From contig JAFEUB010000814.1 in assembly GCA_024529925.1 (NCBI GenBank), forward strand, positions 62,001 to 126,000: a DNA stretch of 64,000 nt, given 5' to 3'. The position numbers and the translations under genes were made by a program. Source of the stretch: Ophthalmolycus amberensis. Taxonomy: Eukaryota; Chordata; Actinopteri; Perciformes; Zoarcidae. Positions 1-11,340 of the stretch are shown in pieces; within the stretch, counting starts at the first letter, position 1, and the number at the start of each line of letters is the position of its first letter. The notes below the pieces were generated by a model. The model made no database searches. It saw nothing but the letters and a program-made list of their open reading frames with translations, and was not told the DNA's origin.

Positions 1-199
1 GTACCGACTTATAGTTCTGCCATGTCTCACAATGAATGCACAATACAATGAATTCAACGCAGTCCAAGCACTGCATCTGTTCTTGTTTTGCCCAAACCAT
101 CACCACCAAATAATCCATTGTTTGTGTCTGTGACCCCTCAAGATGTTGCCACTGCTGTTTATTGGATCCCTGTCTGTCTCTCTGCCTGTCTGTCTGTAG

Positions 200-333
200 T
201 TTCGGTATGACAGACAACTATTTTGTGTTTGTGGAGCAGCCGGTGAAGATCAACCTTGCTCAAGTTCCTGTCGGCTTGGAGCGTCAGAGGAGCCACGTAC
301 ATGGACTGCTTTGAATCCAACGAAAGCATGGGG
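200..333 (+). CDS. rpe65: rpe65 exon with a +1 frameshift
   Basis: The exon starts after a TAG acceptor at 197-199 and ends at ATG-GGG before a GTAGGC donor. Reading from 201 gives FGMTDNYFVFVEQPVKIN. The frame then breaks at about 255-258 (AAC-CTT-GCT-CAA), where the family expects N-L-L-K. From there the next frame reads conserved residues (FLSAW, YMDCFESNESMG). Coding length from 201 is 133 nt, one more than a multiple of three, and the next exon resumes the expected phase. Either this is a base-call error or the allele is broken. Confidence 0.85.
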
Positions 334-1587
334 GTAGGCCGGGGGCGTGGCCAGAGGGCGTTGGGTAGTTGACTTTTCAGGATCAAGTCTGTATATCATG
401 GATTACAGGCCCGGAGGGGCCCCTCGACCAGAACCTGGACCAATGTATGAAGTGACTGTTAACAATTGTTGGTCAATCAAACACAACCACAAAGAGAAAC
501 ATAATTACCAAAAAAAGAGATGCAAAAAGTTCAGTAAAGAGACACAAAAACAACTAAAAAGACCAAGATGGAGACACAAGATGACCACATGACAGACAAA
601 AAAAACAGACGCACAAAGACATGTGTCCAGGAGCCCATTGTTTTATATAATGTCCAAGGATGCAGCCTATTCAAAGTTATCAATAACAGTTATTTACCGG
701 TATTATTTATTATATTAGGATATTTAAGGTTGTCTTCTTGGCATTTATTTATTACACCATCATTATCATTGCCAGGAACTTTTTAGTCCTCTTTCTTTAA
801 ATCTGTGCTCCAGGCTGACACTCCCAGCACTCCCAATTTAAAAGTTTCTAAACCGGCCCGTGGGGGTAGGAAGGCGAGTGTTTGAATGATTACGTGAGTG
901 CATCTGTTCAGTATGTATGTATGTGTTGTAGACATGGTTCCACCTGGCCACCAAGGACCCAGCAGAATATCTGAGCAGCCACAAGTTCAGAACGTCAGCG
1001 TTCAACATCTTTCACCATATTAACACCTATGAGGAGGAGCAGGGGTTCCTCGTGGTCGACATCTGCACTTGGAAAGGGTGCGTGTGACCCTGCGTGTGTC
1101 TGCGTGAGTCTTACATGAACAGTGTAATGGTCTCACCCTGACATCTCTCTCTGTTTTTGCACAGTCATGACTTTGTGTATGACTACCTGTACCTGGCCAA
1201 CATAAAGGAGGAGTGGGAGGAAGTGAAGAAAGCAGCGATGAGAGCTCCTCAGCCTGAGGTCAGACGATACGTACTGCCACTGGATATACACAGGGTGAGA
1301 GACACACACACACACAAACACACACACATGGTTGTCTTTGAGGAGCTGCTTGGTGCTTATCCTCGATCAGTATTCCACTCAAGTCAGAGTTTTCGCATTT
1401 TCTTACACTCCTGTATGAAATGGTGTGTGTGCGTACGTCATCCATATGCATGCTTGTGTGTGTTTTCAGGAAGAGCAGGGAAAGAATCTGGTGTCTCTGC
1501 CCTACACTACAGCTACTGCTGTTCTTCACAGTGACGGCACTGTCTGGCTCGAACCTGAAGTCCTCTTCTCTGCACCAAGACTGGGTA

Positions 1588-1632
<45 letters not shown>

Positions 1633-2086
1633 TACAAAAACATTAAAACATTAAAACAATATACATGTTGTAAAATGCACAATCTAGTCATGTTGCTGTC
1701 TCTCTTTCAGCCTTTGAGTTTCCACAGATTAACTACTCTCTGTGTGGTGGGAAGAAGTATTCCTTCGCCTACGGTCTGGGACTCAACCACTTCATTCCTG
1801 ACAGGGTAGGAGCGCTTTTATCATTCCCAGGAAGAGACAAAGACAGTGTTTGTGCTCGTCTCCCCATCCGAAAGATAATCCGTAATCAATGATGATAAAA
1901 GTGACGCTGATGTTGGTTGTTTATTGTTGTTGACTTGCTGTACATGTAGATAGTCAAGCTGAACGTACAGACCAAAGAGACCTGGGTGTGGCAGGAGGAA
2001 GAATGTTACCCATCGGAGCCGCTGTTCGTACCAACACCCGGAGCCACAGAGGAGGATGATGGTAGAACACACAAATGACACTTTCG

Positions 2087-2117
<31 letters not shown>

Positions 2118-2628
2118 GAACACACAAAAACACATAAAACATATAGCACATTGTGATCTTTAGGATTATTTGATCCTGTACTGGTTTTCATTCTAGCTTT
2201 AGCCATAAATATGTTGAAATGTTGGAGGGCCAGTGTGTAGCGTTTTGGGGAATCTGTTGGCAGAAATGGAATGTGGTATTCACAACTATGTTTTCATCAG
2301 TGTATAATAACAGGAAACTACTTTCTACGGGGTATTCAGTAAGTTAGGGTTAGGGTTCATATTTCATATTTTGAAAATAAACCTAAATCAAACCCACCCT
2401 TAGATGAACTTTAATCTACACCGAATCATGTCTATGGTGGAAACAGACACACAAACTCACCCCGTCTGTCTCGGTGTTGCAGGTGTGCTGCTGAGCATTG
2501 TGGTAAAGCCGGGTGCAGAGAGACCGGGCTTCCTGCTGGTGCTGGATGCCATGAAACTGACAGAGCTGGCCAGGGCCGCGGTCAACACCATCATCCCCGT
2601 GACCTTCCACGGCATTTACAAGCCATGA
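200..2628 (+). CDS. rpe65: RPE65-type retinoid isomerohydrolase, 3' part (seven exons)
   Basis: Exons read from splice sites: 200-333, 932-1077, 1165-1294, 1470-1584, 1711-1805, 1950-2061, 2483-2628 (TGA 2626-2628). They join in phase except for one extra base in the first. About 291 C-terminal residues of a roughly 533-residue family are present; the 5' exons lie left of the window. Seen: the blocks MTDNYFVFVEQPVKINL, FHHINTYEEEQGF, APQPEVRRYVLPLDI, WLEPEVLFSAP, FEFPQINY, YGLGLNHF and the C-terminus VTFHGIYKP. Known for the family: an iron-dependent, membrane-associated enzyme converting all-trans-retinyl ester to 11-cis-retinol in the visual cycle. Four histidines bind iron; the two expected in this half (in FHHINTYE and in VTFHG near the C-terminus) are present. 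The sequence is much closer to RPE65 than to BCO1 or BCO2. Which fish paralogue (rpe65a or another) is not decided. Confidence 0.85.
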
Positions 2629-3479
2629 CCCTCACCTTCATCCCAGCCCAGCCAAGACCCCATCCAAAGTACACCATGTTCACCTTCCTACCAGCCAACC
2701 ACATTTTACAATTAGAAATGGACTCCAAATAGTTGGTGGTTTTATTTTGTAAAGTTAAAGTAAAAGATGTAAGCACTATTGCTTTCCCCAGGCCCTTGGT
2801 ATGTTTATCATGTTGTTTAAATGACATGTTATTCATGTTCGTTCCCTTCCACATTGGGCTCAAGCTGGCTGCTGAGATTGCTTGGAGCGAGCAGGGTCCG
2901 TTGATTGTAACGTACAAATCATAAAGACGATTGAACAGTGTCTTGTAGCTGGTAGATTTAGTTTACGTTGCTTCTGTGAAATCACCTGAGCAAAAACATT
3001 TACTCCATTTACAATGTTTTATTTCATAATTAGCACTTACATATAGTTAATCATCATGACGTGATCCTTCATCCTAAAGCAAGAGGTACAATTAAATATA
3101 TAAAAAAATATTCATATTTTTGCAGCATGTATTTTAAAAGCTATTTGCATTTTTCTTCTTCTTCAATACAAATAAAAACAATCATATTCAACCGGTTACA
3201 GTGTAGTTGCTTTGACAAAGATGACTTATCAACACTCCTACTAGCTGTTTCTGGAGAGTAGATTTGAAACTTCGTCTCCTAGAAGTGTTGACTTCTGTGT
3301 AGATCCATTTTTATAAAAACATTGTTTTTTTGCAAGAGACAAGCGCTGAAACGGAGCGTTTCAGAAAGGGGTGAACAAAGGTATATTCAGGCAGACAGTA
3401 TGAGGGAAAATTATGTGTTTTTTGAACATCAAAGCACTACTTTGTGTCTACTAGTGTTCTAGTAGAAACACAAAATAAA
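2629..3479 (+). other. Putative rpe65 3' UTR with AATAAA
   Basis: No further coding similarity follows the stop codon. The sequence turns A/T-rich. An AATAAA hexamer lies at 3474-3479 and other A-rich AATAAA-like sites around 3170. The end of the transcript is inferred. Confidence 0.4.
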
Positions 3480-4340
3480 AGTATGAACCTCAAAATGAGC
3501 ATTATGTGTCCTTTAAAGCCAAGATACAATAACTTACACCTGAAGTTTGACCTATGATGAAATAGATTTAATATTAAGAGCGGAATCAATGATAAGCAAT
3601 ACGGTTGCAATTAGAAGCATAATGTAACATGATCATAATTAATATTCCTTTGCAAACTGTTTGCTGCTGATTCGATTCGTCTTATTTGCAAAGTAATTAC
3701 CAGCGCTGCATGTCGAATAAATGTCAAAATAAACAATATTTCCCTCTGAACTGTTGTGTAGAAGTGTAAAGTGGCATGAAAAGAGTCAAGGTACAAATAC
3801 CTCAAATTTGAACAGTATTGTGTAAATATACTTAGTTACATTCCACCACTGACTACAATACATTTTCCCTCGTAGACTTCCGATAAAATAAATTAATCCT
3901 GCTTCAAGTTTAAATTCAAGCATTATTTTTCTCACAGAGATTTTGAAGAATATTATTTAAAAAGAACATGCTACATTTAATCAGTAGCTAGTATCCAATC
4001 ACACAAATTTACTGCTGTGAATTTTTTTAAATTTCAGAATTAAAATGTCCCCAGCATACTTGTGAAATTATCCTAGTAAAACTTATTTAAAAACACACTA
4101 GTTTTGCAATTTGAAAAATGTATTTACATTTTTTATTCCTTTTTTTTTTTTTTACAAATAAAAAAAAACTCCATTACAATGATTCATTTACATTCGTAAT
4201 TTCCCCAAAAACACGGACAATAAATCAGTGCTACATGTAAAACACCTGTGAGGTGCTTTTGTATTGTGGATTTAAAATATTTTGTCACATGATCTGTCAA
4301 AAAAACCAAATAAAAAACAAGAAATCTGTTGGAAATCTAT
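3480..4340. other. A/T-rich convergent intergenic gap
   Basis: This is the spacer between the tail-to-tail rpe65 and MCCC2-like genes. It is A/T-rich with poly-T and poly-A runs (about 4140-4170). No exon-like homology was seen. Confidence 0.5.
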
Positions 4341-4346
4341 TTTATT
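4341..4346 (-). terminator. Polyadenylation hexamer for the MCCC2-like gene
   Basis: TTTATT on the + strand reads AATAAA on the minus strand, about 210 nt past the stop codon at 4554-4556. Position and hexamer fit a poly(A) signal. Confidence 0.45.
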
Positions 4347-4553
4347 TCCAGGTTCGCCTCCAGTTTGAAAAAAACAGACGAGTACTGGCACGAGCGCAAA
4401 GTAATGCACTGCTGTGGACGGAGGCAGCAGCAACACATTTTATCAGTTGAAGAGTAGGATGTATTTAGAATATTTTACAACATGGAACTGAACTGAAACA
4501 ATTGAGTCTCGTGGCAATGAACACAATGGACGACAGCAACCAGATCGCAGCCT

Positions 4554-7500
4554 CTACATACGCAGAAGTGGTGATTGCAGTTTCTCCGTGGAAAGCTGAT
4601 ACTGCTGCTGTTTGATGATGTCCAGGCAGTTTCTGAGAACCTGCCAACATTAACAGATTCAAACACATCGTTAAGGAACGCTTAAGTTCAAACTGTGTCT
4701 TTATGTCTACTCTGAAAGGTCGAGACGAGTGACGGCTAGTAACAAAATGTTGTTATTTTACCTTCCTGGTGTCCTGAGGCAGAAGGACTCCATCGTCCCA
4801 GAGCCTGCCGGAGGAGAAGAAAGCAGAGCTCTCCTCCTCCAGCCTCCTATTTAGCTTATCCTCCTGCTTTTTCTCTTCCTCCTGCTCACTGTCGGGGGGA
4901 AGCAGCGAGCCGGCGTGACCCGGAGCCGTCATCGACACTCTGGCGTTGGGCCACAGGAACAGGAAGTTAGGGTCAAACGCCCGCCCACACTAGAGACGAT
5001 CAGATAACAAGGTTCAAATCATTGTGGGATGACGAATCCTACATGAGCATAAAGTATAATTGGTGTAGAATAGAAGTGATTGCATACACAGTATATATGT
5101 TGTGTATTGATAAGCTGTTGACATGAGTTGTTGCAACCAATGTAAAAAACATATCGGGCATATTTATGTGAGAAATAAATAATTGGAAGTTTCTATGCAC
5201 ACGTTGATGTTTTGTTGTTGTAGCTGTGGCATTGCAATAGTTTAAAGACGCAGGCAGGGTACAGATTACAGACCTTAAATATTTGTAGTGTGACAGACGC
5301 ACTTGCATAGAACGACAAAAAATATTTTCTATTAAAAATATTTTGCAATTGGTTTCTATCATAGAAAGACACGGAAAAGGACGCAATTTACCGGTATGTT
5401 CCCAGAGGCGACTTCATGTCTGCATCGATAACGTCACTTTTAAATTCGAGCAAAGAAAAAGACCAAAGGCTTTTGAGATTATCAGACGACTTCGGCGATG
5501 GTTACGGCGTCTCTCACCATGGCGTAGCTGTCGGCACCGTGGCAACCACCAATCACCACAGTGATTTTGGGGACGGAGGCACACGCTACTGCTGACATCA
5601 TCGAACCCTGGGCCTTCAGACGGTTACTGTTCACCTCGGCCTAGAAGAGAGAGAGAGCAACAGAGAACATACATACATGAAAAAAGTCACTTTGGCTGAT
5701 GCTGACCAAAATAATAATTATTTATACACATCCTCCATCTTCTCTTTAGGAGGTACTCCTTCAGCTGTTCTCTTTGAGTTCCCAAATTATCTGCACAAAA
5801 TTGACTTCATAATAATAAACTAATAATCACAGAGAAGATGGGAGTTAAGTCTTTTGAGTTGTCCAATGTATTTTCAGTTTAAACAAGTGTGTGTGTGTGT
5901 TTTCCTGGGAGTTGGTACCTGCGTTGTGGAGAGTGTTGGAGCTGCTGTGGGTGCCGTGTTCTGGAGGAAGAGGAGGGGGACATCTCTCTGGTCACACAAC
6001 TGGACAAAATGGCTTCCTTTCAGTGCGGCCTGGCATGACAGCTCTCCGTTGTTGGCCACTATTCCCACCAAATGGCTAGCACAGTACATACACACAGATG
6101 TGAAAACAAATACTCCAGAATAAAGAGCTATCCTGCTGCTGCTGAGGCTTAGCCTGGGAGTTAGGCTGCTGACTCGGTACTGATAATGCTCTGATCAAGA
6201 CGTTACGGAGGCCCACGGTTGTCACTGAGTTTGTGAGTATGCAAGTGTCTTCCATTTTTATAATAAAAAAGCAATAACAGCATCAGTAAGGTCATGTATA
6301 TTTCTGCACCCAAAAATACAGAAAGTGTATTTCCTGTTTTTATTGTATTCGGTCAGTGAGAGATTCTATTGGTCAGATTTTACAACAAGGTGCAAATCGC
6401 ACAATTTGCGGCGACAATCTGCTTGTAATATATGCCTTTACAATAATCCAACATCTAACGATTGAATTGTCAAATTATTATGTTGTAATAGCTGTTATTT
6501 TAACATCATTTAAAACTTTAACTTGCCGTTTATTGCCTGAAAAGTGTATGTTGTCTCTGCCCTCACTATCTCAATCTGTGTGCGTTTGCATATTTTACCC
6601 GTGAATCTTTGCAAAGCCAGTGACGAGTGTGGTCCCGTAGCGAGCTTTGAACTCCTGGAAGCGGCCCCCGTCCGTCAGCCGACTGAGCACCTGGACAGAC
6701 GGACGGCTTGTTATTAATTCCAGGATTCAGTGAGACAGTAACGTGACTGCCCAAAAAAAAAAAAATACCAACAATTTTTATTTTTGCACACTGTACCATT
6801 TTAACATCCAGACTGTAGTTATAACTTTTAGGAGCGAGCCCCAGAAGCTCCATTGAATTATACAGCGGCTCATCCTCCTCCTCCTCCTCCTCTTCCTCGG
6901 GCAGTCGGAAGTTGAGGGTGGACACAATGTTTCTGGTGTAATCGTACGCCTCCTTTTCTTCCCAGGCAAAATGGTCCACACAGCCACTCACTCTGAAACC
7001 GGACGATGAATTAACAGACTTGATGATGTGAACCTTTTCTTACTGTTGTTTCTGTAATGATTGTACATTTGGGGCTGGTTTGATCTGTGGACCTACTCGG
7101 CATGAAGCCTGGCTCCTCCCAGGTCTTCTGGTGTGACTTCCTCTCCTGTGGCGGCCTTGACGAGTGGCGGTCCTCCCAGGAATATGGTGCCGATCCGGTG
7201 CACCATCACCGCCTCTTCTGCCATGGTGGGGATGTAAGCTCCGCCCGCCGTGCATGACCCGCACACCACCGCCACCTTTTGAATTATTAGTTGTGTTCAT
7301 ATCAAAATAGCAGTTTAAGAAAGTGCTAATTTTTTTTTTAATTGCTAAAGTTGTGATTTTATCAAATGTGGATTTGTCTCTTTTCTGTCAGAACATCAGT
7401 TTTTAAGACTGATTTTGACAAAACTCTTGCAGTTTATATGTTTACACATCTCGCATTTATATGTGTATAAATTTGTATTTACTGTCTTCATCAACGACAT

Positions 7501-9571
7501 TTGGTCCTGAGACTATCATCTAGTGTTTTCAGATCATTTTATAGAGGTCTTGTGTCCGAAATTATAACTGCATTTCTACCTTCTATGGCCTAAAGATCAA
7601 CTCATTTATTTTATGTACTCAGAAAGGAGATTTGTACATCCGATGTGACTGAAACTGCAAAATAGAGGGAACCCAAGAACCAATGCACTGGAAAACAGTA
7701 TCACACAGTACCTGAATATATTGTGTATATATGTTTAATCAATTTCCCTTTATATATTATTAGCACTATTTCATGCCATTTCATTAGTTTGATTTGTTGT
7801 TATTGTTGTTTTTTGTTGACAAGGGGCACTGAGCACTAGGCCGGGCAGGTGTCGAGGTGAAGGGATTTAGGTGGGAGGTGTGTCAGGTGATGCACAAGAT
7901 AGGGACATGTTTTTTTTTACCAGAGCAAGAGAGCAGGAGCCAGAGAACGGAGCAAGGAGAGACTGCACGAGAAATGTTTGCGTTTGATCACTGAAATAAA
8001 ATCCACCTAAACTGCAAATCACGACTGGACATGGATTGGATTTCTTGCCTGAGTTACAAACCGACTAAAATTGTGCATCAGTGGCCTTTTGATGCAAGTT
8101 TTGTTTTAATATTTTTTCATTTTGACAAATAGCCACTACAAGCACATTATAACTGTTTTGTCTGTTTTTTGTTTGTTTTTCATGGCCCCAGGAATAGTAG
8201 CATGTCAAGTTCATCTGTTTGATATTACAACAAATTCACATTCACATTTTATTTGTTGTTGTTCGGTTAAAGCAAGCCTGCACTACTTTATATTTCTTTA
8301 CCTGTGGGATCTTCATGGCAGACATGATGGCTTCATTATAGAACGTCCTTCCTCCCTGGTTCTTATCGGGAAAGATCTCTGACTGGACAATAATAGACAT
8401 ACATACATATGAAATTTATTTATAGAGCGCTTTTCACAGACATAACATCACAAAGTGCTTAACAGAGCAGAAAGTTAAAAGCATAAATAAACACAATGTG
8501 ACTCCTAGGGTCAATAAATTACATACACAGAGAAAAAAATAAAAAATAAATAAAATAAAATAAAAATTTAAAACATATTTTAAGAGCAGGTCTAGGAGAT
8601 GGGTTTTTACTCAAACGCCAGCCTAAAAAGGTGGGTTTTGTGCTGTTTTTTAAAAGTATTCACAGTATCTGCGAGGCATAGAGTTGCAGGCAGACATAGA
8701 CACAGACACACACACACACACCCACACACACACAGATTTAGAAATGAAAATCACTATAATTCAGCTGACATTCAGATCTCCTGAAAAGACAATATTCTGA
8801 TGCTAAACTCTTATTATGGCGACGTGTGTGTGTGTGTGTGTTTACCTGCAGTGGTAGAAAAGCTCCTCCCGAGTCAACCAGGTAAACACAGGGCAGGCGG
8901 TTCTGAATTGCTATTTCCTGTGCTCGTAGCTGCTTCTTCACCGTGATGGGATACGCTGTGCCACCTTTTACTGTGGCGTCGTTGGCTATAAACACGCACC
9001 ACAGGCCGTTGATCCTGCCAATGCCTGAATGGATACGTTATGCAAGTCAGTGGTTTATTATTCTATAGTTGTAGTTACAGTATTAAAATATACAGGTTGG
9101 CAGCTAGCGGTTTCTGACCAGTCAGGCAGCCGGCGGAAGGGATGTCCCCGTACGGCAGACCGAGACCAGCGAATGGAGACAGCTCCAGGAAGTCCTCATC
9201 ATCCAGCAGGAGGCTGCAACCGATCCCTGACCAGCAACTTCCTGTTTCTCTGAGTGTGTCTGGCGATGGCTTTCTCCCCTCCGCCTTTCCTTATCTTTTC
9301 ACTCAACTCTATGTACCTTACAGAGAGAGCGAGCGAGAGCGAGCGCGTTAACGAATAGCATGCATTTAGAAATGTATTTCGATAAATAATGCAGTGGGGG
9401 AAATCAACTAGAGCTGATCAGAGCTGACGAGAGTAGAACCAACTTGTTGTGGCAGGCGTTGCTGTTTCGGAGGTTAGCTTCATACACATGGTGGTGGATG
9501 GGCTGGAGAGGCTGCTCCAGCACCGGGAAGGCGCTGCGCAGAGCTCTCCTCCTCCTGGATGCAGAGCTCAT
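4554..9571 (-). CDS. Methylcrotonoyl-CoA carboxylase beta-like protein (MCCC2 paralogue), 11 coding exons
   Basis: Coding exons in transcript order: 9571-9444, 9316-9119, 9024-8846, 8382-8302, 7275-7097, 6992-6797, 6690-6599, 6075-5919, 5640-5518, 4989-4762, 4640-4554 (stop 4556-4554). Phases match throughout if one extra base in exon 2 is ignored, giving 548 aa (human MCCC2 563). The Met at 9571 was chosen because an Arg/Ser-rich, presequence-like stretch follows (MSSASRRRRALRSAFPV). Seen: GGGEKA, FIANDATVKGGTAYP, TVKKQLRAQEIA, YLVDSGGAFLP, GSCTAGGAY (about 201-209), GTIFLGGPPLVKAATGEEV, GNN-like VANNGEL and LLFLQN. The N-terminal carboxyltransferase (CoA) half is well conserved. The C-terminal half is not: TGFMVG is missing (residues 388-403 read LQNTAPTAAPTLSTTQ), GGSYGAGNYGM reads GGCHGADSYAM, and MGGEQAANV reads MTAPGHAGS. 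Family role: mitochondrial leucine catabolism with the biotin-bearing MCCC1. Here catalysis is doubtful, and this may be a divergent paralogue rather than the orthologue. Confidence 0.85.
7815..8060. repeat. Possible solo LTR in an MCCC2-like intron
   Basis: A roughly 245-bp block unlike the surrounding A/T-rich intron. It begins near TGACAAGGGGCACTG, holds a GAAATAAAATCC poly(A)-like site in its last third, and ends GCCTGAGTTACA, giving a TG...CA outline. No clear target duplication was found. Confidence 0.3.
8404..8690 (-). repeat. L2-type LINE/SINE 3' tail
   Basis: The block TTTATTTATAGAGCGCTTTTCA...CACAAAGTGCTTAACA...TTAAAAGCATAAA strongly resembles the tail of the L2-type LINE at 49483 (TTTATTTGTATAGCACATTTCA...AAAGTGCTTCACA...TTAAAAGCATAAA). 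It lies in the intron between MCCC2-like exons 9024-8846 and 8382-8302. Confidence 0.6.
8700..8733. repeat. (CA)n microsatellite
   Basis: Interrupted CA tract on the + strand, so TG in the sense of the MCCC2-like transcript. It faces a sense-strand CA tract at 8826-8843 right after a 5' splice site. Confidence 0.9.
9119..9316 (-). CDS. MCCC2-like coding exon 2 with a +1 frameshift
   Basis: On the minus strand only the phase G|TAC is open. It reads YIELSEKIRKGGGEKA and RNRKLLVRDRL, then hits stops. One frame over, from about 9215, the exon reads SLLLDDEDFLELSPFAGL and GDIPSAGCLTG, which matches the family (human ...LIDPGSPFLELSQFAG). One surplus base near 9211-9220 explains the break; the flanking exons require the restored phase. 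Confidence 0.82.
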
Positions 9572-10121
9572 GCTGCGGTGTGAACATTGCCGACGCTGCT
9601 GGGCCAGCCTGCAAACACACAGTGAATAAATAAACAACATCGTTAACAAGCTGTTGCAAGTAAGAGTTAAAGCCCGAGGGTATTCACAGGTTGTAATGAC
9701 CATGGTCACCAGAACATGTGTTCAACTGTGGCTATTTAACATGAATTCTGTGACTTTGAGGAACGGATTGAGCAGATTGATTCATCTTTATTACAATAAA
9801 TGGACAACTCTAATAATAGTGTGGAATGTCAAGTATGCCACAAATGGAAGTTTACTTAGCAGTTGAGTTTATACCTAATTAACTAATAAAAAACCTGGCA
9901 GAGCACTATTCTATAGGACTGAAGGAAGAAGTTGAATTTGTGGTTATGCTTGCTAACAATCATATAAGTAAATAATATTAGTCACAAAATGAGTTACTCA
10001 AATTGTTCAAAAGTTATCTGTATATGTCATTTTGTTTTTATCCCTCACACAAAACCTATATGCTAAATAAGTATTGAGCCTGTAGTCCAGGGAACCACGG
10101 GAGTCCTAGTGATGCAGTCAC

Positions 10122-10205
10122 CTGTGATGTCTCTCCTCTGATGTGTTTCCCAGCGTCCATGATGGTGACTGGGTGTAAGGAGGCACAAAGGCAGGACACA
10201 CTCTT
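10122..10205 (-). other. Putative 5' non-coding exon of the MCCC2-like gene
   Basis: A good minus-strand donor (CACAG|GTGACT) lies at 10122/10121, upstream of exon 9571-9444, whose acceptor (TTTGCAG) is just above 9600. The only ATG in this segment (MDAGKHIRGETSQ) is not in frame with the MCCC2-like protein, so the exon is read as 5' UTR. The upstream end is a guess. Confidence 0.35.
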
Positions 10206-10299
10206 CCTCCGCTACACACACTCCTTTTCAGGAGAGAGAGAGAGAGCAAAATATATTCAGAAATTAGTACGCTTTTGAAATTGATAAGTATGATCTGCA

Positions 10300-11245
10300 G
10301 ACTCCAACTCACGGGTGTGAAATGTTTCAGGGTTGTGAAGTCTGTGAGGGTTTAGGGCTGTCCCACTGTCAAATGGTCGAGTGTTTTTTAAGGCTCTCTG
10401 GCAGACATGTTGAGGCCTTTATGAACCTTTCCCGTAAGTCAGCATTTCTGCAGACTTTGCCCAAGGGAATTACCCACAAATCATTGCAATGTGACGTTAG
10501 ACACTGGGTTACCAGTGGAAGCATGGAGACGTAAATAAAAAGTTATGGACGTCACAGTGTCCAGCCTGGCAAATTACATTTACTCAGAAACATAAAGGAT
10601 TGAAAAAGCACATGAAATCAGAGGAATGGGAGCAGAGATTATAGTATACACATATATTATATATATTATTCCTAAAACATTTCATTTAGTCATTGCAGCT
10701 GTTTTGAAAACAAAAACGAGTAAATAGATTATTTGAAATGATCTGGAAAGCCTGGAAGACGTTCAAATCAGGGAGTAAAAATCATTTATAAATACCCACA
10801 ATTCTACATATATGTTTCAACCATTCAACCATTTACCAGGTGACGTCAGTAAGTCCCTGAGGGTTCAGGGTTTAAGGCTTTAGTGGGGACATTGGGATTG
10901 GGTAATATCAATAACGCTTCTTTCATATCCATAAATATGTAGGCTAATAGCATAACGTTACATGGTGTCAACGACGACAATGTACACGCACATCATATTT
11001 AAACCCATGAATCTAAGATCTAAATAGTACAAGTAAAAAAGTTAATACTGCACAGAAAGAAATGTATGCCAAAGGTCGTACAGACCTCTGAGTGCACTTC
11101 AAGTCGTGCATAGATTTGTAACTTCGGAGTCATGAATAGAAAAGACTTAACGCATCTTACCTTATAATGCAGCGGTACATGTTTGTCTTATGCTGTAATG
11201 GCTAATTAAGCCAGTATAACGAAGGAAAGCATTGTTGATCTATCG
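10300..11245. other. Intergenic, no gene seen
   Basis: No exon-like homology. Mixed A/T-rich sequence between the MCCC2-like 5' end and the retroelement cluster. Confidence 0.5.
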
Positions 11246-11340
11246 CAGCAGAAATGTACTAGGCATTACTAATCGACCTCAGCAGAAATGAACTAGGCAT
11301 AACTAATCGATGTCAGCAAAACGGAACTAGGCATTACTGG
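11246..11340. repeat. 34-bp tandem repeat, about 3 copies
   Basis: CAGCAGAAATG...ACTAGGCAT-ACTAATCGA units start at 11246, 11280 and 11314, the last degenerate (CAGCAAAACGGAACTAGGC). The period is 34 bp. Confidence 0.8.

Noticed and set aside
2343..2360. TTAGGGTTAGGG telomere-like motif
   Set aside because: Only about two units, so too short for an interstitial telomeric repeat.
200..2628. Assignment of the first gene to BCO1 or BCO2
   Set aside because: The blocks MTDNYFVFVEQPVKIN, APQPEVRRYVLPL and FEFPQINY follow RPE65; BCO1 and BCO2 differ at these places.
10150..10200. Upstream ATG giving MDAGKHIRGETSQ as the MCCC2-like start
   Set aside because: When spliced to the next exon it is not in frame with the MCCC2-like protein.
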